A stretch of DNA of 64,000 nucleotides from contig CM055192.1 in assembly GCA_029224185.1 (NCBI GenBank), forward strand, positions 19,804,739 through 19,868,738. Direction: 5' to 3'. The stretch's first letter is position 1; each line of letters starts with the position of its first letter. The notes under the pieces are model-generated. The model was not told the origin of the DNA. It made no database searches and saw only the letters and a list, made by a program, of their open reading frames with translations. The stretch is from Karalla daura (taxonomy: Eukaryota; Chordata; Actinopteri; Chaetodontiformes; Leiognathidae). Below are positions 45,235-57,727 of this stretch, piece after piece. The translations under genes were made by a program, and so were the position numbers.

Positions 45235-48200
45235 CAGCAGTGTAATGAGCGCTGCTGGCTCGGAGGGCAGAGGAGAGGGAAAAAGTGAGAGAGATTCAAT
45301 GCAATTGTGTGTACGTGCATGTGTCTCTGTGAGCGATTGCTGATTGCTTGAATATAAATGGGATGTGCTCATTCACCTAAATCAAGGCCACATGCTTGGG
45401 CCCAGAGTAAAGTGCTCTGAGAGCAATGGAGCGTTGTACTGTATCTGCCACTCAGCTCAGAAAATAAAGCCGGGCACTTTCTCTGCCCTACATGAAATAC
45501 TCAGGGTAACCTTCAAAGAGTCTGTTGTTATAAACTGACTTCTCCGCTGACCTGATTGTCAGAGATTTTGTTTTGCGTCAGGTCCACTGTAATTTTGTCA
45601 GGAAGGGAAAAAAAAGGCCAAATCATTGGCATTTTCTCAACACTGCACATATTTGGGCTATTTTTTTTGTTTCTGATCTTTTCTTACCTACTCCCACACT
45701 CGCTGCGACACCATGTATGTATGTGTTAATCCACTTCTGAAAATAGTCCCCACTGAACTATTAATATGCGTTTGGGGGAGGAGTGTTTGCGAAAAATCAC
45801 AGTGTCCAGAAGTCATTCTTGGTCTTTCTATCGTTGGTGGTTTGTTTGTTATTAGTTATCATCTGTCTTCAGGAATATGTGCAACAGACTTAATAGAGGT
45901 GTCCAAACATACAGAGAGTTGGCTGAGATGTTATTTTGTAATGAGTGAGACAATGTGAAAAATACATAATGCTGCCAACCGTATTATTTGCGAGCTTACT
46001 GCCAGATAAAAGTTTTATTTTTTTCAGCTGGCAATCAATGCCAAGGACTGTCTGACCTCAATTGATTCACTTATTGGATAAATTTAAAGACCTCACTCTG
46101 CCTTCTAACACTCACTCAGCTGAGCAAATTGAACATTTTCCAGCAATTACTAAAAGACACCAGGAAACGTCTCTTGAGACCGACTCGTTGGCACAGACTG
46201 TACATTAATGTGCTGTCAAAGTTTTCTTATCAATAGCACGACTGTGTCAAACAGAATCATCTTCCATAACAGCGCGGAGGAAGGTGACTTTGAATAATAC
46301 ATTGCAACATGCTCCAAGCAATAACAACTTGAGGAGGGTATGAAGTGGCAGCACAATGATAAAAGATAAGGAAATCACCGACATGGGGGTGATTTTTCTT
46401 TGCACATTTCCCTCCCTCACATCTCCCCTCTGAAGATATCTATAGATATAAATCATGCCACAAATAGCGCAAGCTGCATTGCAGCTTTTGCATATCTCAG
46501 CACATTTTCTGCCATGGTTAAATATTGGACTCTGCATGCATAATATAGACCCACAATGTCGAGAAATGCGTAGCCGTCATGTCTGTCTGTCTGTAGCCGC
46601 TCTTTGCCTTCTTCCTAGCAGACAGATTGTCTGCCTATGGAACTGAACACTTTTGTGAATGATAACAAGAGTATCATCTCAACAGGCATCATTTGATGTT
46701 ATGTTTTCCAAAGTAGCAACTCAAATCAATATCATGACAGTGAGTGTGTGTGATACATTTGTACACGTCCGTCTACAGTACATGACTACATTTCACTAAC
46801 AACAGAAACATTTTCCTCATGACGTGTCTTGTTCACTGTCGTTCACTCCCACTCTGCCCCAATTATAATGTTTTTTAAGCCCATGATGAGTTCTGAAAAA
46901 TGTAGGAATAACATGCACTCAGGTCCACGTTTGAAACATGTGATCACATTTCTGCCATGAAATCACGTCATTCAGCCGTGCAAAGCTGACATTTCTGGAG
47001 AGGGACTCATCATCCGCCTCGTCCAACAAATAGACTTACCTTAATGAAATGAAATGAAAACAGAGGTAGGAAGATGCCGACGTCCCTTTGTGTTAGCCCG
47101 GATCCAGACCTCTGAATCGCTGCCCATTATGAACCTCATATTTGCTCAGTTATTCATTATAAGTCAGCCATGGTCCCTCTGACAGCTGTTTCCAGGGAGC
47201 AGAGAAACACTCGACTAATTAGAGCTGCGGTGGAGAGGATTAAGAAGTCGTCTTCCTCAAGCCGGAGTTAACCTTCTGTTTGCTGCTAGCTAACTGCTTT
47301 CTGCTGTAGAGCGAAACAAAACAAATGCCCCAAACGCAAATCAATTAACCTGAACACATGCAGTTAGACAAAAAGGCAAATTAGTTTGATTAACATGCTG
47401 ATAATGTGGAAGATTTTCCTGATTTTCTACCCTTCAAGAGGTAATAAGTCACTTCTCTTGAATATTTCTTTATTTTCCTACAAGGGAATCAATTGAGAGA
47501 CACCGTCGCATTTTACCTGCGGTGTATGCTGCCTTTCAACACCATACAAAGAACAATATCAGGGAATACACCCTGAATGGGTCATAGTTGAAGGCCGGCA
47601 TCACATAAAATAATTCACAAACTGGCCTTCAATTTAGAAGCTTTCACACAGCAGATTTCGACCTTGTTCTCTGTTATTCTGAAAGCAGCATCAGTGTACT
47701 GAACCAAAGTCGGGAACTACACATCTCCCTCACTGTACGAGCCAGGGAGGTCGAGAACACGGCCATAAAACTAAGTCAGTTTTTGACCTTTGATAGCTTT
47801 CCACTGTGCTTTGTAGGTCGTCATAACTTTAATCAAACGATATCTGGCCAATTTCAGGCAATAAAGTCAATCGCCCTTTCCACTCTTGGTTGAGATCACA
47901 TCATTTAGCATGGACCATTTGGCTCGGACAGTTGGCCAGTGCACACGGAAAGAAAGTTAAATCTCTGGAAGTCTCTCTTCAGACAAGATCAGAATTGCTC
48001 AGTGGGCAGAAGACTCATTGTATCCGTGTATGAATGTGCACTTGATGAATTTTCTTTGGGACTCTGGTGTGCTTCATATCGTAGCTTCTATTATTCATGT
48101 AAAATTCATGTAAAATTTTATAAATGGAGTTTCTAGGCACCCTGTATTCACCAGAAAATCAAAGATGCAGTATGATGTGTGAAAAATTGAGATTCATGTC

Positions 48201-49069
48201 AAAAGAAATGTCTTATTTTCCTTCCATACATGAAAAGAAAAATGGTCTTGTCGAATGTCTTTCATTCTCAGTCTCCTCAAAATGAAATCGACCATTTTAG
48301 ATTAAATATTTGAATATCAGTAACTCATTATTTGTGATTCTTTCTATGGATTAATGAGAAATCCATAAAGAGAAATGGATAATTACTCATCTCGTTTTCA
48401 AAGCAATGCTTTAGTCAAATCTTAATACTGCAATTTATCTTTTTACCGCACAAAGGTGTCCCATAACTCCTGTACATAATGCATTTTGATTTGATTCCTA
48501 CCCGATATCCATCACAGAGAGATAAACTGTGAGGCAAACCTCTGCTAGTTTATTGCCTTGTCTAATTTAAGAGATCTGGCACACCGATCACAGGACTGTA
48601 ATGAGTGATAAAACACGGGGAACACCACTAAAATACTGCCTTCACAGTGGTCTTAAAGCAGCTGAAGTGACACTCTGAATTGGTATTCCGTCTTCCGACT
48701 GCTCTCTGCATCCGGCCCCGGTGTAACATTTTCAAAAGGACAGCGCGAGGAGGAGTGAGAGCTGACCTATTCTGTGGGCCAGCTGCTTGTAAAAAGACAC
48801 ACTCCTGTTGTCCTTCAGAGGAGAGACTTTCTCACCAGTGTAATTCGTCCGTGCCGTTCTCTGATTTATGAAGCGTCGCCCGCCGACAGTCGGGCTAGCG
48901 CCTTATCTCTACCTTGTCTTGCTAAATGAATTCCAAATGGCACACTGCCCAGTTATTTGTCAGTGCATTTGTTATGGCTGACAACCAACCCTCCCCCCCC
49001 TTTAAACAAATATAAATCTGTGGTAAACAATTGCTGAGCAAGATGCAGCGTAACCTTTTGAAATATCAC

Positions 49070-49340
49070 GCCGGCCATCAGTTCCTATAGCAGATCATTT
49101 CCCTTCCACGCATGAAACATGAAAGTAATGGCTGCGAAACTCCTCTTGGAAAACATGCTCGGCCGTCACATTTTCTAATGTTGGAAATCTGACACGATAA
49201 CTACGTCAGTATCATTAGAAAGTGGGTGCCGCTCAGCCACTTCTAAAACCGGTGCATTCCATATGCTGCCGCCACACAACGGAGGCCGACGTGTGATGGC
49301 AGAACATTTAATTGACAGAAGATTGAACTGCGTAAAAGCA
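49070..49340. promoter_or_regulatory. candidate conserved noncoding element
   Basis: Unique, evenly composed DNA with CACATTTTCTAATGTTGG, TAACTACGTCAGTATCATTA and GAACATTTAATTGACAGAAG (TAATTGACAG combines homeodomain and Meis/TGIF-like words). Confidence 0.25.
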
Positions 49341-49749
49341 AAACTGATTTAGAAGCCTTGGAAAAAAAATAAAGACAGCTCATTTCATTTCCACACACAC
49401 TGTTGTGTACCTTATGTTAGGGGTTGATAGGGAGCCGAGCCGTCTGCGTGTCTGGAATTGTTTTAGGTTTGCTGAGGGTGTAATAAAGTGCACCATGCTG
49501 AAAGGATGCTGAACACGCCACATGGAAACATCTTGTCATTAACTATGACCTCAGCTGACTGATAAACAAGAGTGAGTAAGCAAAAAAAAAAGACACTTTA
49601 AAAAAAAACATGTTATAAACAGATATTTTACTAATTCAGCACAGGATATCAAATGGATGAAAGAGACACAGAAGCCAAAAAACAAAACATGACAAAAAAA
49701 AAACAGAATAAGAAGTGGAATCTAAGAGCAATATATTTCACATCACAGA

Positions 49750-49993
49750 CTCCTGGGTCAGACCTGTGCATGATCTCCGCCAGTTTGCGTAGGTTTTTCC
49801 CCTGGCATTCCAGTTTCCTCCCACAGTCCAAAAACATGCTTGCTTCTGCCAGCTGGAGAGTCTAAATAGTCTCTCAGTGTGAGTGTGAGTGAACGGTGTG
49901 TGTTTGCCCTGTCATAAACGGGCCAGGGTGTCCAGGGTGTATTTCTTACCTTTACCCTTTGTTTGCTTGGATACGCTCCAGCAGATCTCCTCC
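49750..49993 (-). repeat. teleost interspersed repeat, copy G
   Basis: Reverse-oriented: CAGTTTCCTCCCACAGTCCA, AAAACATGCTTGC, GAGTGTGAGTGAACGGTGTG, TGCCCTGTCATAAACGGGCC, GGTGTCCAGGGTGTATTTC, GGATACGCTCCAGCAGATC. Confidence 0.85.
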
Positions 49994-50638
49994 TAAAATC
50001 ATTTGGGTGCAAAATGTGTCAAAAGAATCAATGAACACAATATTCCTTTATTCATCCCTCTACAGTGACATTTCAATGAACGAATGTCCTTGGAGGATGT
50101 GCGACTTAAGTGACCTTACATTTTACTATTAAATCTTCATCTCAAGACTGTTTTTATGCTTTTCTTGTCCGCAAACACTGAATCTGGGTGCCAACGTGCA
50201 AAACTATGATGAGACTGAGCATGGAAAGCTGCTGTCATTACCACAGCGTCAAGTAGCAATGATCTGTTTCATGCAGATGCAAAAGCAGCTCTCGAGTGTC
50301 TGTCTAAGACGCACTGACCTTTCAGTTAACTCCAATGTAAACCTATCAGCGGTGAAGGGCAGGAAGCAGCCTTGGTATTTGTCACTCTAGCAGTGAGAGT
50401 TGAAACATACTGATGTTAACATTTAGCTCAGAGTTACAACCTCACAGAGTTGCCAACATGGAAGTAAATAACCAATATATGCAAATTAATCAGTTTGAGT
50501 AGACAACAGCATCCAGGCCTTGTCCACTCTATGACTGATGCCTGGACGGGATGCCCTTGTTTCATGTGTGATAAATCATTGGTTGCTGCTCTGCCAGCAG
50601 GCAATTAAAGCAACAGCATACCCCTTGGCTCTCAAGCC

Positions 50639-50878
50639 ATGCAGCCGACTGCTCTCATCAGGCCTGAACCCAGTTTAAAAGCTTCTGAGAGGCCTCGAAA
50701 TCATCTAAAATACAAGCCGTTTGTTGTCGATCCACCATCGAAGCTGACACCACTGGATGATGAAGCCTCTCGAACAACAAGTGCCCGGTCAGCACGCCAC
50801 CAGCACACATACTATCACCAATATATGCTGGTTTGTATTAAACACAGCGGAGATAAAGGAGCGCAAAAGAACACTTGA
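50639..50878 (+). CDS. unrecognised 79-codon ORF (tentative)
   Basis: ATG-initiated frame MQPTALIRPEPSLKASERPR, then basic and proline-rich, with KYKPFVVDPPSKLTPLDDEA in the middle. No domain or homologue is recognised, and the flanks show no promoter, clear splice site or poly(A) signal. Length is within what chance gives in 43 kb of noncoding DNA. Confidence 0.1.
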   Translation: MQPTALIRPEPSLKASERPRNHLKYKPFVVDPPSKLTPLDDEASRTTSARSARHQHTYYHQYMLVCIKHSGDKGAQKNT

Positions 50879-51224
50879 GGGGGGTGAGAGGAGGCGGAAC
50901 TGATCCTGCGGTCAGCGTGGGGGCTCGGTCTTCGGGGACATCATTTACAGACGGACACACTGGGCTGTGGAGAGCAGAGGCCGTGCGACAGGTTGGTAGA
51001 ACAGTCTGGAGGGCACATGATGTGACAATGCCACTCTGTGAGCCACGGGCTGGAGTGTCATCTGCTTTCTCCATGGTTGCATCATGCAGAAGCCTGGTGA
51101 TGGCAGCGGGTGATCAAACACAACAACATCAATGGTGCACTCACCAGCAAGGACTGCCTTGATATGTTGAGTATAGAAGCTGCAACATCTTATATAAGTG
51201 TCAATTCTTTTTCTTTCTCCTCCC

Positions 51225-51420
51225 ACCGTCTCATTATCAAAGTCTCAGGATTCAGACTATTTAAATATGCATAAGAGGCTGAACGAGGCTCAGACTGATA
51301 GATAGGACCACACAGAAACTGATACAATTAGGCATAATTAAATCTTGGGAAGCCCATGCTGTTTGCCAATTGCTTATTGGGTGATGATTCTATTTGCCGA
51401 GGGGCTTGGGCAATGTTGCA
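51225..51420. promoter_or_regulatory. candidate conserved noncoding enhancer (POU/homeodomain)
   Basis: CTCATTATCAAAGTC, ATTTAAATATGCATAAGAGG (octamer-like ATATGCATAA), GATACAATTAGGCATAATTA, and CCAATTGCTTATTGGGTGAT. Unique sequence with a high density of developmental factor words. Confidence 0.33.
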
Positions 51421-53249
51421 CAAAACTCCCGGTCAAACAAAAGAAAAGCATAAATCCCTCTCTCCATATATCGCGGACTATTCGTCTGAATTCCATCTAT
51501 GGCAAGAGACAGATTGCATTTACAGTGAAGCCAAATAGCAGGAACAAATTGACAGCAGAGAAGGGGTGATAAATAATTCAGCAACTTCTTGATAGGCGTT
51601 TATCAGTGTTTTTTTTGTTTTTTTTTCTTTTCCCAAGAAGATGCCCAGAGTCTCTTTGGTCTTATTAGCATTATTGTTGAGGTTCATGAAGTTTTGGGAT
51701 TCATCCCCCTCTCCGGAGACTGCACCTTGACCTTGCCTAATGTGCAAGAAAACAGAGCTGACTCCCTGTATTTTTCAGAGCAGGGTGTTTGGACATTCAT
51801 GTATTCATCTCCAGAGTAGTTCAGATGCTGAGATGCTGGGGTTTTTCTGAAAACGACTTCATGCCGGGAACAGACAGGGGTCGACTGGTGCTCACTCTAA
51901 TCCGAAGCAACTAAAAAGAGAGTAAACAAGCTGACAGGAGAGCCCGATGAGAAAAGGGCTACTTCTAACAACAGCAGTCAAATCACAACAGGAACGAGAA
52001 GCTGAAGCCGAGAGGCTGGAGTGAGTGCTTCACAGCTGTTTGGAGTCTCTCTGGGTCATGTTTCTCTCCAAAAGTGTGACTTGTGGCAACAAATCAAATC
52101 TTTAAACTACGGGTGAGGAGCTGTAAAGTAGTAAGAGTGAGTAGGCGTAGTTTTCCCTGAGCTGTATTTCTGTAGCATGTTAAGTACAAGAAAATACTGT
52201 AGGAGTAACAACTGGCTACAAACAAACAACATAGAATAGAGTGCACACAGTATAGCATTTATATACACTGCACATGGCGCAGAGTGCATGAAGTTCGAGA
52301 GTCGAGTTGTCAGAGACATCTAGAAGCAGCTAAAAAGGTAAAAGCAACACATAAATGGTGGAAACAGGTGAGATGACTAAATGGGTGAAACCAGCAAATA
52401 ATGAATAAATGGGTGGAAAAAGGGAAGCAGAAAAAAGATAAGAAAATAAGAAAAAATCTAGACACAGTGTTGACAGCGTTGATAGAAGTAAATAAATAAA
52501 GAGATAAAGAAATGTTTACCTTCTGCCATAAAACTATATAATATAATAACCTTTGTACAATTAGTACTGTTAAAATTCAGAACTCATTCAAAGCAACAGA
52601 CTGAAACATCGAATGAAAGACCATTGATGATTTGCCCGTTTGTCTCTTGAAACTGTTGCTTTTTGCACCTACGAGACCACTGTCGCCTCCCATCCTGATG
52701 GTCGTGGTGGCGGTGGCTCTAAATCTCATCTGTCAGGAGGAAACACACTCAGCCCGAGTATATTCGTGACTATCTCAATGGGTTTTTAACCTCTGCTCCT
52801 GCAGAAGAGCATTTATTCCAGACAAGCCCTCCAAGCTGTCCTCTCTGGCACTCGCAGAGGCTGCCACCACTAATCAGGACGCGAGCAGCGTGTGTGGATG
52901 GGCACACTTCCTGCTGTGCCTGTTGATGCAGTGTGAGAATGTGATATAGAGACACGGACACAGTTTCTATGCGAACGTGTCATTGACTTTCCGTGCTCTC
53001 TGTCCCTGCAAGCAAACACATATATGCTTATTCTTCGAGGCCATGCACGGAGAAAGAAAGTTTCTGTTTATCAGTAGTTATATGGAGCGAAACAGAGACA
53101 GACTCCTCCGTTTTTAAGACACGTCTGCTAATTATGCAGCTTCCCTTCAGGCCATATTCCGTCAAATTGGCTCATTGAATTGCAAGTGAAGTCAAGACTC
53201 GCTTCTCTTCTTCTGAAAGAATGCACTGCTTGTTTTACGTATACCAAGG

Positions 53250-53410
53250 AGTACCATATTAAGCATCAACAGCATTTACCTGAATGTGCAGCTGGCTCAT
53301 TTCAAAGCTGGCCCCAGAGTAGTGCTTAGGCTTGTTTAGAGCACTCTGCTATTGTTGATGGCAATTTCGTGGGAGGCGATTAAAGTGAGGCCTCACACAA
53401 ATTAAAGTTA
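53250..53410. promoter_or_regulatory. candidate conserved noncoding element
   Basis: Even-composition unique sequence with GCAGCTGGC (E-box), GCTATTGTTGATGGC (SOX-like) and GGCGATTAAAGTGAGG (homeodomain). Confidence 0.25.
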
Positions 53411-54524
53411 GAGACTATTGTTTATTGTATTTTGACTTGTTACAAGGCGCAGGCTTTTTGGATAGCTGGGTGTTTTCATTAAGTCTGTTTTTGAATAGAA
53501 TGGAAATCGAGGAAGCGAGTCTTTAACACTCAGCCCACATAACTGACTGGAAGGAAGCTGAGCGTTTAAGAATTGTCCCTTGGCCCCCCCAGACCAAATA
53601 TCTCTCTGGAATGCCTAGTAATTAAGCAACACTGATTGCTGTTTTAATGACTTTCATCCAGTGCTCACTATATTGGACGATGGATGCACTGTTACGTGCG
53701 AGTGTAGCTGAGACTCGTCAAAGTATAAAACAATCATTATGACAGGTTCTCGGGGGAGCTGAGGTGTCATTCTCAATCTATTATCAGACCGGATCCCTTT
53801 CATTCCACTTGTCCACACCTGTAATTTCTCTCTGACACACTCCACACACACGTCTCTATGACCATTACTAAAACTGCTAAACTCTGAAGAGTACGGCCTA
53901 TTCTGAGCAGAGATGTCGTGAATGCATCAGTGTTTCGCATTTGATGTTCTGAATGACTCTGTCTACTTTAATGTCACAGAACTGGCATAAAACCCTAAAA
54001 AGTGAAAAGCCTCACACTTCAACTAGGACACCCCTGGGTGCTGAGCTAGTGCAACTTCCAGATGCAACACCACTGTGTCTGATAATTGCTGTCAGACTGG
54101 ATACAGGACTTTTCAAAGATAGCAGGAACCTAACTGCGTTAGGCTCCACGCTCTCAGAGGTAACCCAAATTCAGCACTTTGTTTTATGTGTGAGTGCTGC
54201 TCTCTGTAGGTTCAAACATTTGGTAAATTTGAAGCTATCTCAGCAATTCACAGCATTAATTCGCAATCATTTTAAACGTGTAAATGTGTAATAATACTAA
54301 TTTGTCTTATTTTGCTGAAAATATACGAGACATCACGCAAATTTTAACACATTCAGTCAAATTGACAAGAGAAAAAGATTGGGATATAAAAAGATACATC
54401 TTAATACTGCTAATGAAACACCTTAAATTATCTACCAAGGTCTTCCAAGTTTATCCATAACTGCTTTGTTCAAACTGCAAAATCGTACTTTGAAAGACTT
54501 TTATCCACCACTGAGCACTAGCAT

Positions 54525-54785
54525 TTAAATCCATCCATTCATTATCCTTACCCGTTTGTTTCTTTATGGTGTTGCAGGGGTCTGCTGGAACTACATTATC
54601 AGCAGAGCACGTAGTCTGAGGGCAGGGAACACACCCTGAACAGGTCCTGGGTCCCTCACAATAAACACATGGTTTCCTCCCACACTCACACAAATGAGCA
54701 AGTAAGAGTCTCTAAACAACCTGAACATGCATAGGAAGAGAACCCATAAAGATTCAAAGCGAACATGCAAAATGGGATTTGTAGA
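54525..54785 (+). repeat. teleost interspersed repeat, copy H
   Basis: Plus-oriented: ATCCATCCATTCATTATCCT, TATGGTGTTGCAGGGGTCTG, GAGGGCAGGGAACACACCCT, GAACAGGTCCTGGGTCC, then worn TTTCCTCCCACACTCACA and AACCTGAACATGCATAGGAA. Confidence 0.8.
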
Positions 54786-55519
54786 AATCAGAAAAAAAAA
54801 TTGTTGACTGTTAGCTAAAGTCATGTAACATCACATGACATTTTCACTAGGCTTTTTATTATACAAATACTTTTCTACACCAAACTGGGCTTCTTTGGTG
54901 TCTAAACATTTCACCGCATCCCCCCAGAGGCTTCTGATACAGATGCTAAAGTTGCACCTTTCTTTGTCTGTATGAGACACAGAGAAGCAGGACAAAACAT
55001 CAATATGTGACATCCAGGGAATGATATTGAACCATGACTCCCAGCCAGCTGTTGGCAAAATCTAATCATGTTAGCTGCCTTTCAGCGAGATCTTTCACTG
55101 CTGTGGGTGCACACACCTTTCACTTCTATTCCACCTTCATCACACATCTGAAACAAGAGCGGGCCTGGAATCATTAGGCCCCCCAACATTAAATTATATC
55201 AAAAACTTATTACCCTTAAACACTTTCATAAAGTCAGAGCAGGGACCTAATGAAGCTTTAAATAACTATGTCGCTCTGCAACAGCTGGTGACACAGCAGA
55301 GGAGGAACATCGTGCCCCTCTTGTTGCATCCGTGCTGTAGGCGAAAGCATTGCGGCTCAGGTCCTCCTGGTTTCTGCCGAGGAAGAGCAGGACACATTTG
55401 CCAGTGACTGCAGCGAGAATGGAGACAGGTTGTGTTCCTCCTAACTCGGTACATTACATTAGTCTTGATGAGGGATGGAGTAGGGAGCTTTGGTAGAGGA
55501 GGCACAATTTAGGGGAATA

Positions 55520-55740
55520 ATCTGCCACTGTTTTACTTTCATTATCGCGCCTCCATCGCTGTTGTTTGCTGGTGAGCACTGTGTGCCGCTCAGTGGTGTG
55601 GGCTTATTCAAATAAATGTGCAGCAGAGGCAGATAATGCGGCAGCTCGGCTGAAAATTAACTGCCTCCCGCAATCTGCAGCCCAAGCTAATCAGAGAGTA
55701 TAACGGGGCACCATGCTCCAGCTTCTGTCATCTCTCCTGT
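55520..55740. promoter_or_regulatory. candidate conserved noncoding enhancer
   Basis: TTTCATTATCGCGCC, CTGTTGTTTGCTGG (forkhead-like TGTTTGC), GCTTATTCAAATAAATGTGC, GCAGATAATGCGGC, GCTGAAAATTAACTGC, CAAGCTAATCAGAGAG. Unique and rich in factor-binding words. Confidence 0.3.
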
Positions 55741-57427
55741 GGGGGTCATTCTCGACAGAGATCAGACACTGGGCAAATTGACGAGTGTTAGGAGCGAGAC
55801 TGTTGTTGATTTACTGAGATTTACAGCCCTGATATCATGGCAACCAGTGGTGGAGGAGGTACATCTGACTGTCTGCATTTGAAGTGTTACTGGTCTGGAA
55901 AGACTGAAGGAGTTTGTTAGGATGTTGAAAGATTAAAATTAATGGGTGATATGTGAGATTTGCACATAGGTTTAGTTTTACATCCATATCATTACCTTAC
56001 TTGCTCATTTTCTATTTCTCTTAAACCCCCAATGTTCTCTTTTCTGAAGAAATCTGTTGTTTTCAGTCCACAGATGAAATCATATGGCACTGAGACACAA
56101 TTTGTGAACACAGTAAACATACAGTCGTAGACATTGTAACCAGCAGCTATGGATGCAGAGGCATTTCCCTCAGGGATAAGTGGAGACCAACACAGAGCTG
56201 AAAACAGTAGTGAATTTACACAAATGCTCTTACAGTATATAGTGTCACAAAAGCATGTTTTTGCATGATGCTTGGATCAAATATTCTCTGGGGTGATCTT
56301 CCCCTTGGTGTGATACAAACAACACAGACTTGCCTCTATTTTTCACCAATACTGATTGACCGCTGGAATCAAAATCACCTATATTGTTAAATAGTGATCT
56401 GAAAACAGCAAAAAAAAATTCAATTAGGATTTTTTTTACAGTGTACTGTAAAAGTAGTGGAGTAACTGAATAAATAGTATATTTAGTATATTAATTATAA
56501 GAATAATTATTGGATGATTTCAATGCTGTTGGTCGCTGTGTGGATTTTCTAGAAAGCATCAAAAGCTTCTGAATCCAAAATGTAAAATAGCAGCTGACTA
56601 TTATGTATTATAGTGTTAAAATATCAATCAAAAGAATCAAAAGTATTAACCATTCATCACTCTGTTTTTCAATTCATATGCATTTAATTACTTCCATTAT
56701 TAATTTGTAAGCAATTTCATCTCCTCCTTTCTTCACTTAATTTGGTTGCTAGCGACCTGATAAATGGCCACTTTGGGCTGTGAATGATGAATGTAAGGCC
56801 ACACAGATGATGAAACAAGGCCCAGTTTTCATCTTTATGCGACCATTTGAATCAAATAGGCTCGAAATGAATAAAATGACTTGGTAATTTCATTTAATTT
56901 CCAATTCTTTTTTTTTTTGCCCTACCACCGCTCTCATGTGGAAGCTGCCGCTGCTTACGTACCTGCCACTTGTTCCTGAGGAGATGCTGACAGGAGGAAG
57001 CAGAAGCAGAGGGATTCTCCCATCGCCTGATCCTGTGAAACCCAGTGGCTTCTTGACGTAAATGAGTCGGGGTCATGATCAAATAGCGGGGTTGGGGTAC
57101 ACAGATGAGGCGTCTGGGCTTGCACCGTTTCTTTTGTAGTGTTTCAGTAATGTCATCATTAGTGTCAGAGGTTATTTGCCTCTGAGTCAAACAAAAGAAC
57201 ACTCTTTGCCGAAAAGAACACTCTCCTCAGCCAGTCTAACGGCAAACTGAGACGACAGCTCAACACACCCGACTGCTGGAGTGTTACTGCCCTAAAGCAA
57301 AGTTTGCACTAAATCCCATTCATCTCAGCTGCATGCTTGAAGACGCTCCTTTGCAATGAGATCTATTAGGACAGGTTAGCATCATAGTCAAAGCATTTTT
57401 TCAGGCCCCCGGAGAGAGTGAGAGTCA

Positions 57428-57727
57428 TTATGCCGCATCGCCACTGAATCGTGCATCCTCGATGAGTGCTAAGAAAGGCTTTTTTTTATTTTTCTTACTT
57501 ATATTGTGTTCCTCGAGGCTGGCTGGAACTGTTATTTCTCTACTGGGTGTCTGAAAGTATCCGTTAATTCTCAGGGGAGTGTATTGTCTTGTGAGCAAGA
57601 TCCACCTCTGTATAATGTCTGCGCTTTTCTTTAGCAGCCACAAATCAGTAACATTAAACAAGACCAGCCTCGGCAATATCTCCTCTATCTGGGTCAGGTT
57701 GATAAGCTCCATCTGCCCTTTGTACAT
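57428..57727 (-). CDS. unrecognised 99-codon ORF (tentative)
   Basis: ATG-initiated minus frame MYKGQMELINLTQIEEILPR followed by an amphipathic pattern (LVLFNVTDLWLLKK) and a lysine-rich part, ending FSGDAA. A donor-like ATAA/GTAAGA lies inside near 57500, and an acceptor-like TTTCCACTTAG about 14 nt before the ATG. No homologue is recognised. The length alone is not significant among all frames of this window; it looks somewhat more protein-like than most. Confidence 0.12.
   Translation of the reverse strand: MYKGQMELINLTQIEEILPRLVLFNVTDLWLLKKSADIIQRWILLTRQYTPLRINGYFQTPSREITVPASLEEHNISKKNKKKPFLALIEDARFSGDAA

Larger units (their letters stand above)
44116..49749. other. noncoding DNA, no gene recognised
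   Basis: Contains a locally GC-rich patch at 44930-45125 beside the (CT)n run, a teleost-repeat-like scrap near 47555-47600 (GGGAATACACCCTGAATGGG), a tandem duplication TCATGTAAAAT near 48095-48115, poly(A) runs near 49580-49700, and enhancer-like patches at 47080-47260 and 49070-49340. Confidence 0.55.
49994..54524. other. noncoding DNA, no gene recognised
   Basis: Includes the unrecognised 79-codon plus frame at 50639-50878, a POU/homeodomain-rich block at 51225-51420, and a further even-composition block at 53250-53410. Short A/T-rich runs occur near 51610 and 52430-52510. Confidence 0.5.

Noticed and set aside
45134..45372. Ser-Leu and Arg-Glu repeat ORFs
   Set aside because: Translation of the (CT)n/(GA)n microsatellite in both strands.
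46016..46230. Pyrimidine tract plus TTTCAG followed by an open stretch
   Set aside because: It looked like an acceptor, but the open frames are short and no LINE or gene family was convincingly matched.
49758..50012. 84-codon minus ORF
   Set aside because: Falls inside teleost repeat copy G; similar false frames arise in copies A, C, D and H.
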